Source of the DNA: Elusimicrobiota bacterium
GTDB taxonomy: Bacteria; Elusimicrobiota; Elusimicrobia; Elusimicrobiales; Elusimicrobiaceae
Assembly (NCBI GenBank): GCA_031259485.1
Contig: JAIRLH010000064.1
Coordinates: 1-6,944 of the forward strand
Direction: 5' to 3'
Length of the DNA stretch: 6,944 nt
Positions within the stretch are counted from its first letter, which is position 1; the number at the start of each line of letters is the position of its first letter. The notes under the pieces are model-generated. The model was given only the letters and a program-made list of their open reading frames with translations, was not told the origin of the DNA and ran no database searches. This document shows positions 6,364 to 6,944 of the stretch, one piece after another. The position numbers and the translations under genes are program-made.

Positions 6364-6921
6364 ATGAAATGTAAGCGCCGGCAGTCATGTTGTAATCCCT
6401 CCGCCCGCGGGGTTACTTTGATTGAAATGCTTGTTGTAGTCCTAATAATCGGCATACTCGCCGCTATTGCTTGGCCTCAATATCAAAAAGTTGTTGAACG
6501 TTCAAGAGTAAATAATGCATTGCCTGTCTTACGTAGCGTATATGAAGCCCAAAGAATGTATTATCTTATGCATAGCAAATATCCAGAAACTTTTGAGCAG
6601 TTGGACATAAATATACCTTGGAATGAATCATGGAGATATAGTTTATCAGGTGCTTATATTAAAATGCATCCTGATATAACCGATGTACGTTACGGTGATA
6701 ATTTTGCTATCGCAATTAATAAAACTGGTAGAGTTGTGTTATTTCGGCGCGATGCAAAATATAATGCAGGTTGGGGAATTACTTGGTCACACGGTCATCC
6801 TGGACAACCCGTTTGTATCACAAGAAGCGATTTATCAGGCGCAAATGACTATTGTCAAAAATTCTTTAATTTAAAAAACAAGGAAGGTTTTGATCAAGGA
6901 TATACAGCCGCGTATTTTTAA
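6364..6921 (+). CDS. Type IV pilin-like prepilin (16-residue Cys-containing leader, Val at +1)
   Basis: The 185-residue product has a class III leader, MKCKRRQSCCNPSARG, cut after G16. It continues with VTLIEMLVVVLIIGILAAIA (17-36), which has the required Glu at +5 (E21). Mature residue +1 is Val rather than Phe. The N-terminal helix continues WPQYQKVVERSRVNNALPVL, as in PilA/PilE-type pilins. The head contains LRSVYEAQRMYYLMHSKYP, a motif region also seen, diverged, in the pilin at 3944-4495 (ISALSKSYEIYYLERGYYP). C151 and C164 bracket a likely C-terminal disulfide loop. The two pilins share the start of the head domain but differ in the rest, as expected for paralogues. The gene has its own strong promoter and ribosome site and is AT-rich (21 G+C in the 60 nt at 6481-6540). 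No assembly genes are nearby. Major, minor or pseudopilin role is undecided. Confidence 0.88.
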   Translation: MKCKRRQSCCNPSARGVTLIEMLVVVLIIGILAAIAWPQYQKVVERSRVNNALPVLRSVYEAQRMYYLMHSKYPETFEQLDINIPWNESWRYSLSGAYIKMHPDITDVRYGDNFAIAINKTGRVVLFRRDAKYNAGWGITWSHGHPGQPVCITRSDLSGANDYCQKFFNLKNKEGFDQGYTAAYF

Positions 6922-6944
6922 TTATAAATTAAACTCACTGAAAC

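Overview
The window carries seven convincing protein-coding genes and no RNA gene, insertion sequence, CRISPR array or prophage that I can recognise. The organism looks like a Gram-negative bacterium. Two type IV pilin-like genes with the N-terminal pattern TLIE(L/M)LVVVLIIGIL and scattered C-terminal cysteines, a flavin-dependent thymidylate synthase, a YbeY with the LNHDY...TD / HGxLHLxGYxD signature and a GlgC are together most reminiscent of Elusimicrobiota (Elusimicrobium/Endomicrobium), whose genomes hold many such pilin paralogues. That assignment is inferred from gene style, not proven.

Left part (66-3831, + strand): four genes very closely spaced (gaps of 12, 21 and 1 nt), so probably one transcript. 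They are a secreted protein with an N-terminal domain resembling the FlgT C-terminal fold and a beta-propeller-like (FG-GAP/VCBS-type) body, then thyX (dTMP synthesis), glgC (ADP-glucose synthesis for glycogen) and ybeY (rRNA maturation endoribonuclease). A 7-1-7 inverted repeat resembling a Fur/PerR-family operator sits just before the first gene.

Right part (3944-6921): a pilin gene on the - strand convergent with ybeY, then obg (GTPase, - strand), then a second pilin gene on the + strand divergent from obg. The second pilin has an almost ideal sigma70-type promoter (TTGACA-17-TATTAT) and a strong ribosome binding site. The pilin genes are visibly more AT-rich than the genes around them. 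Sampled 60-nt stretches give about 35-38% G+C in the pilins against about 47-63% in obg, glgC, ybeY and thyX.

Functionally, the left operon mixes nucleotide synthesis, carbon storage and ribosome maturation with an exported protein of unknown role. The right side places a core ribosome/stress GTPase between two accessory surface-fibre genes. Nothing amounts to a clear new defence or mobile system. The points most worth a second look are the exported FlgT-like/propeller protein and its operator-like palindrome, the altered active-site residues of YbeY, and the low-GC pilin genes flanking obg.
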